The notes under the pieces were generated by a model that was given only the letters and a program-made list of their open reading frames with translations, was not told where the DNA came from and searched no databases. Both the position numbers and the translations under genes were made by a program. 50,719 nt of DNA from positions 90,626 through 141,344 of the forward strand of contig BFEA01000266.1 of assembly GCA_003427395.1 (NCBI GenBank), in the 5' to 3' direction. Numbering within the stretch: the stretch's first letter is position 1; each line of letters begins with the position of its first letter. Shown here one piece after another: positions 32,485 to 42,029 of the stretch. The DNA comes from Chara braunii. Its lineage: Eukaryota; Streptophyta; Charophyceae; Charales; Characeae.

Positions 32485-32592
32485 GCATCTGCCTTCGGAC
32501 ATTCGATAGCCTATTTTCCCTATACAACTTGAACTCTGCTCCCTGTACAATTGTATAGAGACAAACGGCTACCGAATGTCCGAAGGCGCATC
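32485..32592. repeat. Hairpin-forming inverted repeat
   Basis: CTTCGGACATTCGATAGCC (32493-32511) pairs with GGCTACCGAATGTCCGAAG (32567-32585). Pairing continues through CTATACAA and TTGTATAG, leaving a ~20-nt loop. A short foldback element is likely. Confidence 0.7.
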
Positions 32593-32800
32593 TGCCTATA
32601 CCATTTGAACTGTGCCGCTCCAGTAAATCTTTTTGTCTTGTAAATCGCTCTGGAAGCTGGACCCGGTTTCCATCAGGTGCTGCTCCCCACCAGTAGACAG
32701 AGGCCACCGGCACGCAGATGCTACGGGAGGGTGCTCATATCTGCCCCTGTAGCATAGCCTGGCGGTGTTTAATAAAAGTAGCGAGTTCAGTTGTGGCACA
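32593..32800. other. Spacer with recurring GCTGGACCCGGTTTCC block
   Basis: GCTGGACCCGGTTTCCATCA at 32653 followed by GGTGCTGCTCCCCAC recurs in altered form at 40176 and 49868. It is a dispersed repeat, probably SINE-derived. No gene seen. Confidence 0.45.
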
Positions 32801-33055
32801 AACGACTTCGAAAAGGGCAACAAAAACATCACACGCGGGCAACAAACTCGCGCGCCGAGTTCAAAAGCGCAAGAAAGTTAACGCATTTTTGCCCGTGCAC
32901 CGAGTTTGAAAAGGGCAACAAACTCGCGTGCACCGAGTTTGAAAAGGGCAACAAACTCGCGTGCACCGAGTTTGAAAAGGGCAACAAAATCACACGCGGG
33001 CAAGGGCAACAAAATCACACGCGGGCAAGGGCAACAAAATCACACGCGGGCCACA
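32801..33055 (+). repeat. 33-bp and 25-bp minisatellites
   Basis: A 33-bp unit starting GTGCACCGAGTTTGAAAAGG repeats from 32895, 32928 and 32961. A 25-bp unit starting GGGCAACAAAATCACACGCG repeats from 32979, 33004 and 33029. Diverged units lie upstream from 32801. The 33-bp unit keeps a frame, but there is no sign of a real protein. Confidence 0.85.
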
Positions 33056-33155
33056 GCCATTTTTACCGCATGACTGGTTCTGGTTAGCCCGATATCTGCC
33101 ACTCAAAATTCTCGCTGCAAATTCCTAACAAGGCAAAAGTAGAAAGCAGCTGAAA

Positions 33156-33332
33156 ACAAATCCTTGAGGGGCATCCATTTTTTACGCGCTCCATGGGCTA
33201 AGTCCCACTGGCGGGGGCTTAAATCCTTGAGGGACATCCATTACCCGTTCCATGGGCAGGGGTTTCAATCGTTGAGGGACATCCATTAGTACGCGTTCCG
33301 TGGGCGAAGTCCCACTAGCGGGGGATTAAAAC
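33156..33332. repeat. ~45-65-bp direct repeats, three units
   Basis: Units share TCCTTGAGGGACATCCATT, then ACGCGTTCCATGGGC and AGTCCCACTGGCGGGGG. They start near 33158, 33221 and 33266. Confidence 0.8.
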
Positions 33333-33982
33333 TCTGTTTCTAACTTTCTAGTGCTCACAGGTTCTTGCGATCCTACATGAACACCTCGCGGCCGCACTGT
33401 GGCCATGGTTAAAAAAAAACACTCGAAAGGAACACTAACCCCCCTCTAGTGCGACTTGCCCCGCCCAGATGATGGCAGCGGAACTTTGCCCCCCTAGTGT
33501 GACTTGGGGCCCTTCTTTGTTGAAAAACTTTCCGTAACTGAAAGTTCTTTGCTGCAGACGCGAGAATAGTAGAATACACTATTGTTCTTCTTCTCTCAAA
33601 TTCTTTTTGCCTTTCACTACCTTCCTTCCCAGCTCTTAATTGATTTGACATCACCCAAAAAAAAAAAAAAAAAAACTTAAAAAAAGGGAATTGGAGAGTT
33701 CCAGAGAAGATTAGCCCTGCCCCTTCAGACGTGTGGCAAGCACACCCTTCTGAGGAAAGATCCAGCACTTGCTACGGTGTGTGTGTGGTGGTTGTGGTGC
33801 CATTCACTCAGATGTTTGGCGGTTTGAAAGCTGTTGTTTAGGTTTTCGTTGTCGCATTCCGAGTTCTTTTCAAAGCACCTGCTCAAACTCTAGCCAGGGT
33901 TTAGCGCGGGGGAAGCATGCAGGGTTGAGGCCGCCAGTGGGGATCTGGCTTTTTTTTTTTTTTTTTTTAATCATAACAAAGC
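33333..33982. other. Non-coding spacer with poly-A and poly-T runs
   Basis: Contains two CCCCCCTAGTGTGACTTG-type repeats (33438, 33488), a poly-A at 33658-33676 and a poly-T just before the adapter at 33953-33968. No gene recognised. Confidence 0.4.
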
Positions 33983-34020
33983 CTGTCTCTTATACACATC
34001 TAGATGTGTATAAGAGACAG
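33983..34020. other. Nextera mate-pair junction adapter (artefact)
   Basis: CTGTCTCTTATACACATCT (33983-34001) is followed at once by its reverse complement, AGATGTGTATAAGAGACAG (34002-34020). This is the 38-bp transposase mosaic-end junction created in Nextera mate-pair libraries. It is not genomic, and the sequences to its left and right need not be adjacent in the organism. Confidence 0.97.
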
Positions 34021-35300
34021 GAGAGAGAGAGACGGTTGCCGGCGACCTCGTTGTGCGTTGCGTCTGTGGCGAATTGGGAGAGTGGAGCTGATTCTTTAGG
34101 CTATTGAGTGGCCGTGCGAGTTTGCTTCTTAAAGTCCTTGTTCAGCTTTGTGACGTGGATGGCGCCACTGCAACGTGGATGGAGGCATCTGCATGGACTC
34201 GTTTGCCACGTGGATGGAACTGCCTGTGCGGCAATGAAGCACTCTTGCGATTAATTGCTGCTTGTGCAGCCATCAGGCACTTCAGCTGCTCATTGATGCA
34301 TGGCGGCTTGATAGATGACCTCTGTCTTGCGCGCTTTCTGCTCTCACTACCTCCTCTCTTGCTCGATGTCTCTCTTCCTTCCCGCACCTCTTTTGACATT
34401 TGCTCTCCTTCTCTGTTCTATTTGCTCTTTCCCACGTGCGACGCACTCATGGTGTCTGCTTCTCTCCTTCCTTCTGCATGCCAGTTGTCTTCCGTCTTTG
34501 CTTCCTCTGCACAAGTCCCCTAACTGTTGTTCTCGTGCTCCTCTCTACAGGTGTAGCCTCTTAGGTTTCTTAATCTCTGTACATATGTGTCCTTTCACTC
34601 GACGTTCCACGTGTCTGGACTTATCAGGGGGTGGACACACTTTTGGCTGGACTCATCAGGCGGTGGGCACACTTTTGTCGTTTGCTGCTTCCTGTATGCC
34701 TGCCTGCCCGCTCGCCTGGTCGGCCAGGAGTTCCTCAGCGCTTTCGCTGTTCTCGTGGATGGTCTTAAGTACCTGTACGCTAATGCGGCCAGGTGCGTGA
34801 TCTGTACCAGATCATCATTGACGGACACGGGGAACTGCCTCCGTGGTAAAGGCGGGAGAATAGTTGTGTAACGTTTTATTTTAGTAGGTTTTGGTTTTTG
34901 CCCTTGTTCCGGTTTTCTGTCAGCTACTTCACACGTGGAATCCGTTCAGACACGTGGCAATCAACCGGTGTTTGATTGGACGTGCATGCCATGTCTTTTG
35001 TATGGTTTGGAGCTTATTATGAAATCTTATAGTCTGTTTCTGCGCTTTCTCGCTACATGTTCCTTCCCCTCATCCCCATTGGTAAATTAGATTCTCCCCC
35101 TTCCTTTCCCCCCCTTCCCCCCCTTCCCCCCCTCCCCCACTCGCCCCCCGCCAACAATCTAAAATATCAGGTCAGTACTGTTCGTGGGGGAATGCGTCAG
35201 TTTTCTGTTTTTTTTTTGGGACCTTAGTTTCCGAGCTTTTGTACACGCTGAAATTTCTTTGAAGTGTACTGCTTTGCGTGTCAAGGGCAATTGGCCATTG
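34021..35300. other. Non-coding stretch after the adapter
   Basis: Pyrimidine-rich at 34320-34550, a GTGGAT...ACGTGGATGGA repeat at 34152-34215, a CTCATCAGG-GGTGG-ACAC duplication at 34618-34675, and C-rich simple sequence at 35095-35150. Reading frames are long in places but show no known motif. Confidence 0.4.
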
Positions 35301-35770
35301 GTTGTCATCTATCTTTGTGTTTTGTGTAGGAGGGTTGATGAAGAAGTGAAAAGATTTGTCGTTTCAGGTACTGAAGTGAATTTCTTCTGTCCTTGTGTTT
35401 GGTGTAGGAGGGTTGATGAAGAAATGATGATGAAGAAATGAAAAGATTTGTCTTTGCAAGGTTTTTAAGTGAATGGGCTTTGTCTTTGTCAGGTATGTAA
35501 GTGAATGGGCCCATGGTTAAGTTGTGTTCCACAATTTACCAAGTGTGGTAATTTACCAAATGGTTTATGTAAGTGAACGGTGTTCCACAATTTACCGAAT
35601 GTGGTAATTTACCAAATGTGGTAATTTACCAAATGTGGTATGTAAGTGAACGGGCCCAAGGTAAGTTGTGTTCCACAATGTACCAAATGTGGTAATTTAC
35701 CAATGTGGTATGTAAGTGAATGGGCCCATGGTTAAGTTGTGTTCCACAATGTACCAAATGTGCAACATGG
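35301..35770. repeat. Minisatellites with GTGGTAATTTACCAAAT units
   Basis: A GTAGGAGGGTTGATGAAGAA duplication lies at 35326 and 35405. Then units containing GTATGTAAGTGAATGGGCCC, GTTGTGTTCCACAAT and the palindromic TGGTAATTTACCA repeat about four times between 35490 and 35760. Confidence 0.8.
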
Positions 35771-35889
35771 GAATGAACTCTTGTGCATCTGGTGAGTAGT
35801 GGAGCGAGGCGTTGTGTGGAGGTGATTTGCGTTCTCTCACGCACTTTGCGGTCCTTGTGCGCTTATCTCCGGTCCGTAATCGATTTGAG

Positions 35890-35975
35890 CAAGCGGCCTA
35901 GCTCAGTTGGTTAGGCACGGAAGTGGCAATTAGGAGGTCCTGGGTTGAATCCCCACACACGGATGGACGTCCCGC
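35890..35975 (+). mobile_element. tRNA-derived SINE head
   Basis: A-box TAGCTCAGTTGG (35899-35910) and B-box GGGTTGAATCC (35942-35952), 43 bases apart, as in a tRNA gene. The acceptor stem has no partner, so it is not a tRNA. It is clearly the same family as 40384-40460, sharing GGCCTAGCTCAGTTGGT, AGGCACG and AAGTGGCA. Confidence 0.75.
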
Positions 35976-36840
35976 GGCACTGTGCCAACCAACTGAGATC
36001 GTGGGCTTGCTTCCCCCCGCTCGGTTTTGGTTTAGGGTCGTTGCTCATCATGGGTTGAGTGTTTTGAGTATGGTTTTTCTGATGTGTGTGGGAGACTGGT
36101 GGCCATTGAGACACTGCTGTTAGTCGACGTCGGCGGAAGTAAATGGGAGGCGGAGCTACTGGCTGAATGCGCGCGCGGTCATTGCGGTAGCCATCCCCGC
36201 CGCCCCACCCGCTACTTCCTGACCACCGTCGATTAGGGCGGGGGGCAACTTGCATCCCCCTAATTGTGAGAGGTAGCTGTGCCTGTGAAGGTTTTTTTTT
36301 TTTTTTTTTTTTAACCTGTGTAGGTTTAGAGATAGTGGTAGGTAGGTAGTGAAAGTTGAATTTGAGAAAAAAAAAAAAAGAATTTGAGAGAAAAACAGAG
36401 GTAAGTTTTTCTTTTAAGAAGAAAAAGAGGGAAATAAAAAGGGATACGTCGATTTCGGACTTGGATGTCGTATTGCAGAGGATGATTGTGAGCGTCATCA
36501 AAAAATAAAAACGAAAAGTAAATCATTTGAACGTTTATGGAGAATAAATTGAAATCTGCGCTCGTGCCTCAGCGAATTCGTATTTCTGAAATTTTTTATT
36601 TTATTATATTTTTGTTAGAAGGGCCGGGGTGCGGGGCGAGGGGACGTGGTGGTGGTGGTGGTGGTGGGTGTATGTCGACTGACGAGAACGTGGTTCGATA
36701 GACAAGCAGCACTCTTGCTGCCTCTCTGCCAGCCATTGGAGACAGGTACGAAGATGCTAGAGGGGTAAGAGGTCAGCGGTTGACCCCATGTAATCCCTTC
36801 GTTGTGAGGTATAGCTAATGCTTGCAGGGGTCCTCACTAG
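35976..36840. other. Non-coding spacer
   Basis: Poly-T at 36291-36312, A-rich 36365-36440, and (GGT)n at 36648-36665. A GTGGTAGGTAGGTAGTGAAA block at 36334 recurs at 36856 and 36961. No gene recognised. Confidence 0.4.
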
Positions 36841-36849
36841 ATAGCCTTA

Positions 36850-37073
36850 GGAGGAGTGGTAGGTAGGTAGTGAAAGGCAAAAGAAAATGGAGAGAAGAAG
36901 ATATATAGTTTTATCAAATGGAAAAAAAAAAAATTAAAGTAGTGTGGGTATGTGCTTCGGGTAGGTAGGTAGTGAAAGGCAAGAAGAAAATGGAGGGAAG
37001 AATATATATAGTTTTATCAAATGGAATATTAAATGGAAAAAAAGAAGTTTAAAGTAGTGTGGGTATGTTCTTC
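36850..37073 (+). repeat. ~110-bp tandem duplication
   Basis: Two units, 36850-36960 and 36961-37073, each with GGTAGGTAGTGAAAGGCAA, ATATAGTTTTATCAAATGGA and AAAGTAGTGTGGGTATGT. A partial third unit lies at 36334. Confidence 0.85.
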
Positions 37074-37129
37074 GGGACGTCCGTGGATATGGAGAAGCTA
37101 GAAGCTTAAGGTATTCCTGCTGTTGATCT

Positions 37130-37440
37130 TCAGAATCTGCGGCCGGAATCTCATTTCCTGCCGTTGATCTTGAGAATCTGCGGTCGGAAATCGAGAATTA
37201 GGGTAAGTGGGCCCTGGGCCCTGCTGATGGACGTGGAACCACGGCCACCATGGGACCACAGACGCAAAAATGAGATATAACCTTTTATGCCCTGGGGTTA
37301 TAAGGCCCCCTCGGCCGGATTCTCATTTCCTGCCGTTGATCACAATCTGCGGTCGGAAATCGAGAATTAGGGTAAGTGGGCCCTGGTCCCCGCTGACGGA
37401 CGTGGAACTGTGGCCGTCCATGAGTTCACAGAAACAATGA
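37130..37440 (+). repeat. ~173-bp tandem duplication next to the MITE cluster
   Basis: TCTCATTTCCTGCCGTTGAT starts units at 37149 and 37322, followed by CTGCGGTCGGAAATCGAGAA and the AAGTGGGCCCTGG block. A third partial unit (GACGGACGTGGAACAGTGGC) starts near 37616 between two MITE copies. Confidence 0.8.
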
Positions 37441-37458
37441 GGGTTTGCAACATTTTTA

Positions 37459-37619
37459 GGGCGAGATCCCACTGGCAAAGAGGATTGTAGTGTCTGAATG
37501 TGGACGTGTTTGTGGACGGGTGCGAAGAATTGTGATTGATCTACCTTTTTGCACTTTTGCGTGGAACACGTCCAGATTCAGACAGTTCTTCCAATCCAAT
37601 TTGCCAGGCCCTGCTGACG
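37459..37619. mobile_element. Foldback MITE, copy 1 of the 37-38 kb cluster
   Basis: Left arm GGGCGAGATCCCACTGGCAA then GTGTCTGAATGTGGACGTGT. Right arm ACACGTCCAGATTCAGACAG then CCAATTTGCCAGGCCC. About 160 bases, arms of about 60. This intact copy serves as the reference for the MITE split by Harbinger at 18598 and 30617. Confidence 0.8.
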
Positions 37620-37681
37620 GACGTGGAACAGTGGCCCACCACGAGTTCATAGAGACAATATGAGGGTTTGCAACATTTCTA

Positions 37682-37988
37682 GGGCGAGATCCCAGTGGCA
37701 AAGAGGATTGTAGCAAGTGTTTGTGGACAGGTGCATTTTTTTTTTGCGAGAAAACAACAATTTATATTATCAGAGAAACCCAGAGACGGCGGGGAATCCC
37801 TCACAAAACAACCCGGTGAAAAGGTCCTGGGACCATTACCCGGATTTGACTTAAGGACCGGGTCCAGGTTCCCCTGACAGGTGCAGAATAAAATCTACTT
37901 TTTTGCACCTTTTTTGAGTGGAACACGTCCAGATTCAGACACTTCTTCAAATCCTCTTTGCCAGTGGGATCTGGCCCATTTTAAGTGG
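37682..37988. mobile_element. Foldback MITE, copy 2, interrupted by a SINE
   Basis: Left arm 37682-37735 and right arm 37876-37988 (ACGTCCAGATTCAGACACTT...GCCAGTGGGATCTGGCCC). A 140-bp insertion with its own target duplication lies between. Confidence 0.8.
37736..37875 (-). mobile_element. SINE insertion with A-tail and 10-bp target duplication
   Basis: On the minus strand it ends in a poly-A (the T run at 37736-37745). It is flanked by GACAGGTGCA at 37726-37735 and 37876-37885, the hallmark of LINE-driven retroposition. The body contains B-box-like AAGTCAAATCC and CGGGTAATGGTCCC, and matches the copy at 18061-18200. It seems 5'-truncated, as the A-box is missing. Confidence 0.8.
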
Positions 37989-38054
37989 GCTCATTGTTTT
38001 TCGTTCCTTGGTGGAGAACTCGGGCTGTTTTCTTTTTCAGCAGCCTACGCTGTC

Positions 38055-38150
38055 ACTGGCAAAGAGGATTGTAGTAAATGTGTCTGAATGTGGACGTGGT
38101 TGTGGACAGGTGCGAAAATTTGTGATTGATCTACTTTTTCACAAATTAGA
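38055..38150. mobile_element. Foldback MITE, copy 3, left half
   Basis: CACTGGCAAAGAGGATTGTA, then GTGTCTGAATGTGGACGTGG and GGACAGGTGCGAAAATTTGT, running into (TC)n. The right arm is absent. Confidence 0.7.
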
Positions 38151-38160
38151 ATGGTCACTT

Positions 38161-38227
<67 letters not shown>

Positions 38228-38430
38228 GGCCTGAACAGTCTTAGAGTAGTTTCAGGCTCTCTCCCTCTCTCTCTATCATGGGCTGAACAGTGCTGGAATA
38301 CTTCTAGGCGGTCTCCCTCTCCATCCTTCTCATGGGCTGAAAAGTGCTGGAGTAGTTCTCGACTCTCTCCCTCTCTCTTTCTCTCATGGCGTGAACGTTT
38401 CTGGAGTAGCTCTAGGCAACCGTTCTGGTC
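38161..38430. repeat. (TC)n and a 51-57-bp minisatellite
   Basis: (TC)n at 38162-38223, then four units starting ATGGGCTGAACAGTGCTGGA at 38226, 38277, 38331 and 38387, each ending in CT-rich sequence. Confidence 0.85.
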
Positions 38431-38720
38431 TGATTGGGTCAATGGTGGCTAATGTCAGGGTGGGCGAGACTTTTTAGTGTGTTGTTTAAGTAAAACAAGT
38501 GAAGCCGCCGCGGCGAAGCCCGCGGTCCAGGACGCAGGCCCATCCCAGGCACGGCCGTTATCTGGCCCGGGTGACATTGAGTGTGTTTGTTTTAGAACAC
38601 GAGGGACGCGCAGCATTGGGGGGGCCATCGGCCAAGGCATCAGCACGCCGTCGGATCCTTTGCAAATCAGAACTATTTTATTGCGGTAGCCGCTGGATAC
38701 GAACTTCAATCTGCAATTCA
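38431..38720. other. Spacer, no gene recognised
   Basis: GC-rich sequence with short frames only and no motif I can name. Confidence 0.35.
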
Positions 38721-38930
38721 ATAGTTTCATGTGTGCATGAACTGAGCAGCCTGCCAATGTGCAAAATGAGAAGGAATCTTCTGCAAGAACATAGGAAGAT
38801 ATGCCAATGTGCAAAATGGGAAGGAATCTTCTGCAAGAACATAGGAAGATACGCCGCGACGGACAGATACATCAAAAAGAAATCCTGGTGTGAGTATGGA
38901 CCAAGGAGCTGTCAGCTGCAAATGTTGCTG

Positions 38931-39022
<92 letters not shown>

Positions 39023-39023
39023 N

Positions 39024-39077
<54 letters not shown>

Positions 39078-39278
39078 GGGGGGAGAGCGCTCTCTAGAAG
39101 GATGTTGGAGGCTGCTGTTGTGTGCATAATGTTGAGTGCTGCTAGAACATGGGAATATACACTGCCGCATTTTCTGTCTCTGGCAGTGTATATTTCCATG
39201 TTGTGGCAGTGGATACTTCCATGTTCTAGGGGAAGATTCAATCCCATTTTGCTCATTTGGTGAATCGTGGCAATATCA

Positions 39279-39323
<45 letters not shown>

Positions 39324-39545
39324 TAAGATGATCGAAATCGGAATGAATCTTCACCTAGAACATGGAAATATACACTCCCACACTTTTTTTTTCTTCTTTT
39401 ATTTTTATTTTTGTCATGTGTGCATAGACTGAGCAGCCTGCCAATGTGCGTAATGAGAACGAATCTTCTGCAAAAACATAGGAAGATACACCGCGGCGAA
39501 CAGAAACATTCAAAAGAAATCCTGGTGCGAGTATCAACTAAGGGT
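38721..39545. repeat. Segment duplicated on both sides of microsatellites
   Basis: 38725-38905 and 39412-39545 share TGCATGAACTGAGCAGCCTG, CCAATGTGC, GGAATCTTCTGCAAGAACAT and AAGAAATCCTGGTG. The first copy also has an internal ~54-bp tandem duplication. Between them lie (CA)n 38932-38972, (GA)n 38973-39073 with an N at 39023, (GT)n 39281-39320, and inverted pieces AGAACATGGGAATATACACT and AGTGTATATTTCCATGTT (39143, 39187). Confidence 0.8.
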
Positions 39546-40383
39546 TGGACCCCACTGCGGTATTTTTTCCTTATGTAAAAGGAAAGTTTGGTAGGTGAAG
39601 TCCGAAAAAGGAAAGTGGTTGTTGTCCGGGAGGCGATGGGTCGACCTCAGGAAATGGCCATAGGACAATTCGCTCCAGGGTCACGTGTTCCACCGACGTC
39701 GGGCAGTGCGTGGACGAACAATCTGTGGTCCGTCCACGGGGCCTGGTATTGGAAAAGTTCAAGACGGCTGAGGGGGCCAACCTCGGCTTTCGGCACAAAT
39801 TTGCGGCGTGATCTCCTCCGTTTTCGCCGTTTTCCAGACCATGGACGATGTGAAAACGTCCACAGGCAATCTTCCAGGCCAGGAAATGTGGGCTGTGGGG
39901 TCCCGGAATACGTTTTTTCGAAGAAATTTCGGACTTTTCCATAATCTTCTCCGCGAGGTGTGGGGTCCCGGAAACACACTTCCGCGACAAACATTTTCCT
40001 TTCAACATTCCTATGGGGTCTGACCCTTAGGCTCGACGTACAAGCGGGTGGTTTTTAGAAAGCTTAGAGAGAACAAATGCAGCTCCTTGCTTTTGGAAGC
40101 CCAAGACTTGTCGATCGCAGCTGGAGAATGGTTCCGCTAAGCATGCACTTTTGTCCTGCTCATCAAATCTGTTCAAGGAAAGCTGGACCCATTTCCCTCC
40201 AGGTGCCACTTGTGATCAATTGACTGGAGCTACCCCCAAGGGAAAGCCCACTATGGGGAGTGGTTCGCACCAGCTCCGGTATCGGGTTTCGCCCTGACTG
40301 ATGCTACAAAAAAAGAATCAAAGAAAAGATTCAAAAGAGCAAACGAAAAAACAGCTACAACTGAAAAAAAAGGAAGCAATCCA
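39546..40383. other. Spacer, no gene recognised
   Basis: 39560-40020 has overlapping frames on both strands without known motifs. GTGGGGTCCCGGAA occurs at 39895 and 39961. A GCTGGACCCATTTCCCTCCA block at 40176 is a variant of the dispersed repeat at 32653. Confidence 0.35.
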
Positions 40384-40470
40384 GTGGCCTAGCTCAGTTG
40401 GTAAGGCACGCAAGTGGCATTCAGGAGGTGGTCTTGGGTTCAAACCCCATTGGCCTCATGTACCTTCCTG
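40384..40470 (+). mobile_element. tRNA-derived SINE head
   Basis: A-box TAGCTCAGTTGG (40390-40401) and B-box GGGTTCAAACC (40436-40446). Same family as 35890-35975. The 3' part (GGCCTCATGTACCTTCCTGG...) is not tRNA-like. Confidence 0.75.
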
Positions 40471-41399
40471 GGCAAGCTTGGCGCCCACCACCTAGAGATA
40501 TGTCATTGCTCCCCCCAGTGGCATTAAGCAAAGACTGCTGGTGTTCGTAGGGGGAGCGGACTGGAGGGGAGGCATAGTAACTGGCCCATCGAAGAAGCTC
40601 GGTCCTGATGCTACCGGCTGACCCCTGGCCGGTATCGCCCACCTGCTGTAGCAGGTATCACACCTGTGGGTGGGTGCAGCTCCCGCATGTTCCCTTGTTG
40701 GAGGCTTGAGCACGGATGTGGCTGCTACGGGGTTTCCCCGTAATACTATAATGACAATATATAATGACAGTAAAAAAAAGGCTTGAAAGGTGGTCCTGTC
40801 CAGATTCAACAGGTAATTGAATTCGTTGGTCTTAAAGAATTAGCCTTAAAAAAAAAACAAAAAAAAATCAAAGAAAGGATTCAACAGCGACTGGCCACTC
40901 AGATGATGCTCGGTCCCTCTGCCACCGGCTGTCCCCTGGCCGGTGCCCCCCATTGGGGGTTCCCCGAATGCTATCAGGCCACCCTGGGCTGAAAAGGCCA
41001 CCATTGTCAGATTAGACACAAGACTGAATTTACCTGGGCTGGTTAGTCCGATGATAATACCTCAAGGCCATCGCCCTACAACTAAGTTCCCACGGCCAAC
41101 GGACTTGGCTCAGGCTGTCCGTCTTGGACAAGTTCGGTGGGTGGGTCTTCATCATATTCTAGAGGGACACAAAAACGGTCGATTTCGGAAAAAGACAAGT
41201 ACAACACCGATATTAATGAAAGCGTGATGATCGGAGGGGATCTAAGGTCCCGTTTCGCATCTTCCTGCTCACCACCTCGTGGGTCTTCTCTTTCTTCACT
41301 CCCTTCTTCCTCTGAGTCCTCGGAACCCCCGCAAGGATTTTTCACATCAATTTGCACGGCTTGAAGTCAGTGAGCGGAGCAGAGGGTGCGGAGTGGTGA

Positions 41400-41400
<1 letters not shown>
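40471..41400. other. SINE body and spacer, no gene recognised
   Basis: The pieces CTACCGGCTGACCCCTGGCC (40610) and GCCACCGGCTGTCCCCTGGC (40920) with ATGATGCTCGGTCC-type flanks form a diverged direct repeat, each next to an A-rich run. This suggests two SINE 3' parts. Confidence 0.4.

Positions 41401-41403
<3 letters not shown>

Positions 41404-41475
<72 letters not shown>
41404..41475. repeat. (CT)n microsatellite
   Basis: An uninterrupted CT dinucleotide run of about 72 bases. Confidence 0.95.
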
Positions 41476-41478
<3 letters not shown>

Positions 41479-42029
41479 GAGCTTTAGGGAACTTTCCATG
41501 TCTCCAGATTGCATGTTGGGTTACCTGCGCGGATGTCAAGGCAGTTCGTGGTGATGAAGTTGGAGCAGTCCTGACGTACTCACATCCGTCTTGAGAATTT
41601 CCCACTGTGCAGTGTTCATATTTGCGCAGAGGAATTTCTGCCGCGGTATGCTTTGCACAAACCCATGGCCAGATGGTGCCTAGTCTAATCTAGGCACGTG
41701 ACATTTTCACTACAAGAAAAACCCAATTCCAGGGAGAATTCCTTTGGTTGAGGTGTGTGGTGACCTGAAATTGTCTGACTGGAAGTCACGGTAAGCTGAA
41801 AATTATGGTCATGGAGCAAAATAGCTGTCTAGCGTCACTAACCACAATAAACCCTGCTGCGGACACAGCATAGCCAGAAATGGCCGATATAAGTTTCAAT
41901 GACCCATGATGCAACCTAGTTGTCGTTGTCGCATACCACAATCGTCCAGGATTAGGCAGGAAATGACCATTTGCATGCCTGTGCGGGCTGTTATAGCGCA
42001 AATGAGGTTGTGGTGGGCCTGGTGGCCAT
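41476..42029. other. Spacer, no gene recognised
   Basis: No motif or convincing frame was found. Confidence 0.35.

Noticed and set aside
32791-33087. Repeat protein with CTEFEKGNKLA units
   Set aside because: It is a translation of a 33-bp minisatellite; the frame breaks into an unrelated 25-bp repeat.
33769-34107. Open frame containing SYTHLDVYKRQ
   Set aside because: This peptide is the translation of the Nextera junction adapter, not a gene.
34104-34523. 139-residue frame after the adapter
   Set aside because: Its composition follows the CT-rich DNA, no domain is seen, and it overlaps frames in other phases of similar quality.
35890-35965. tRNA gene
   Set aside because: The A and B boxes are good, but the acceptor and anticodon arms do not pair. 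The related copy at 40384 shows it is a SINE family.
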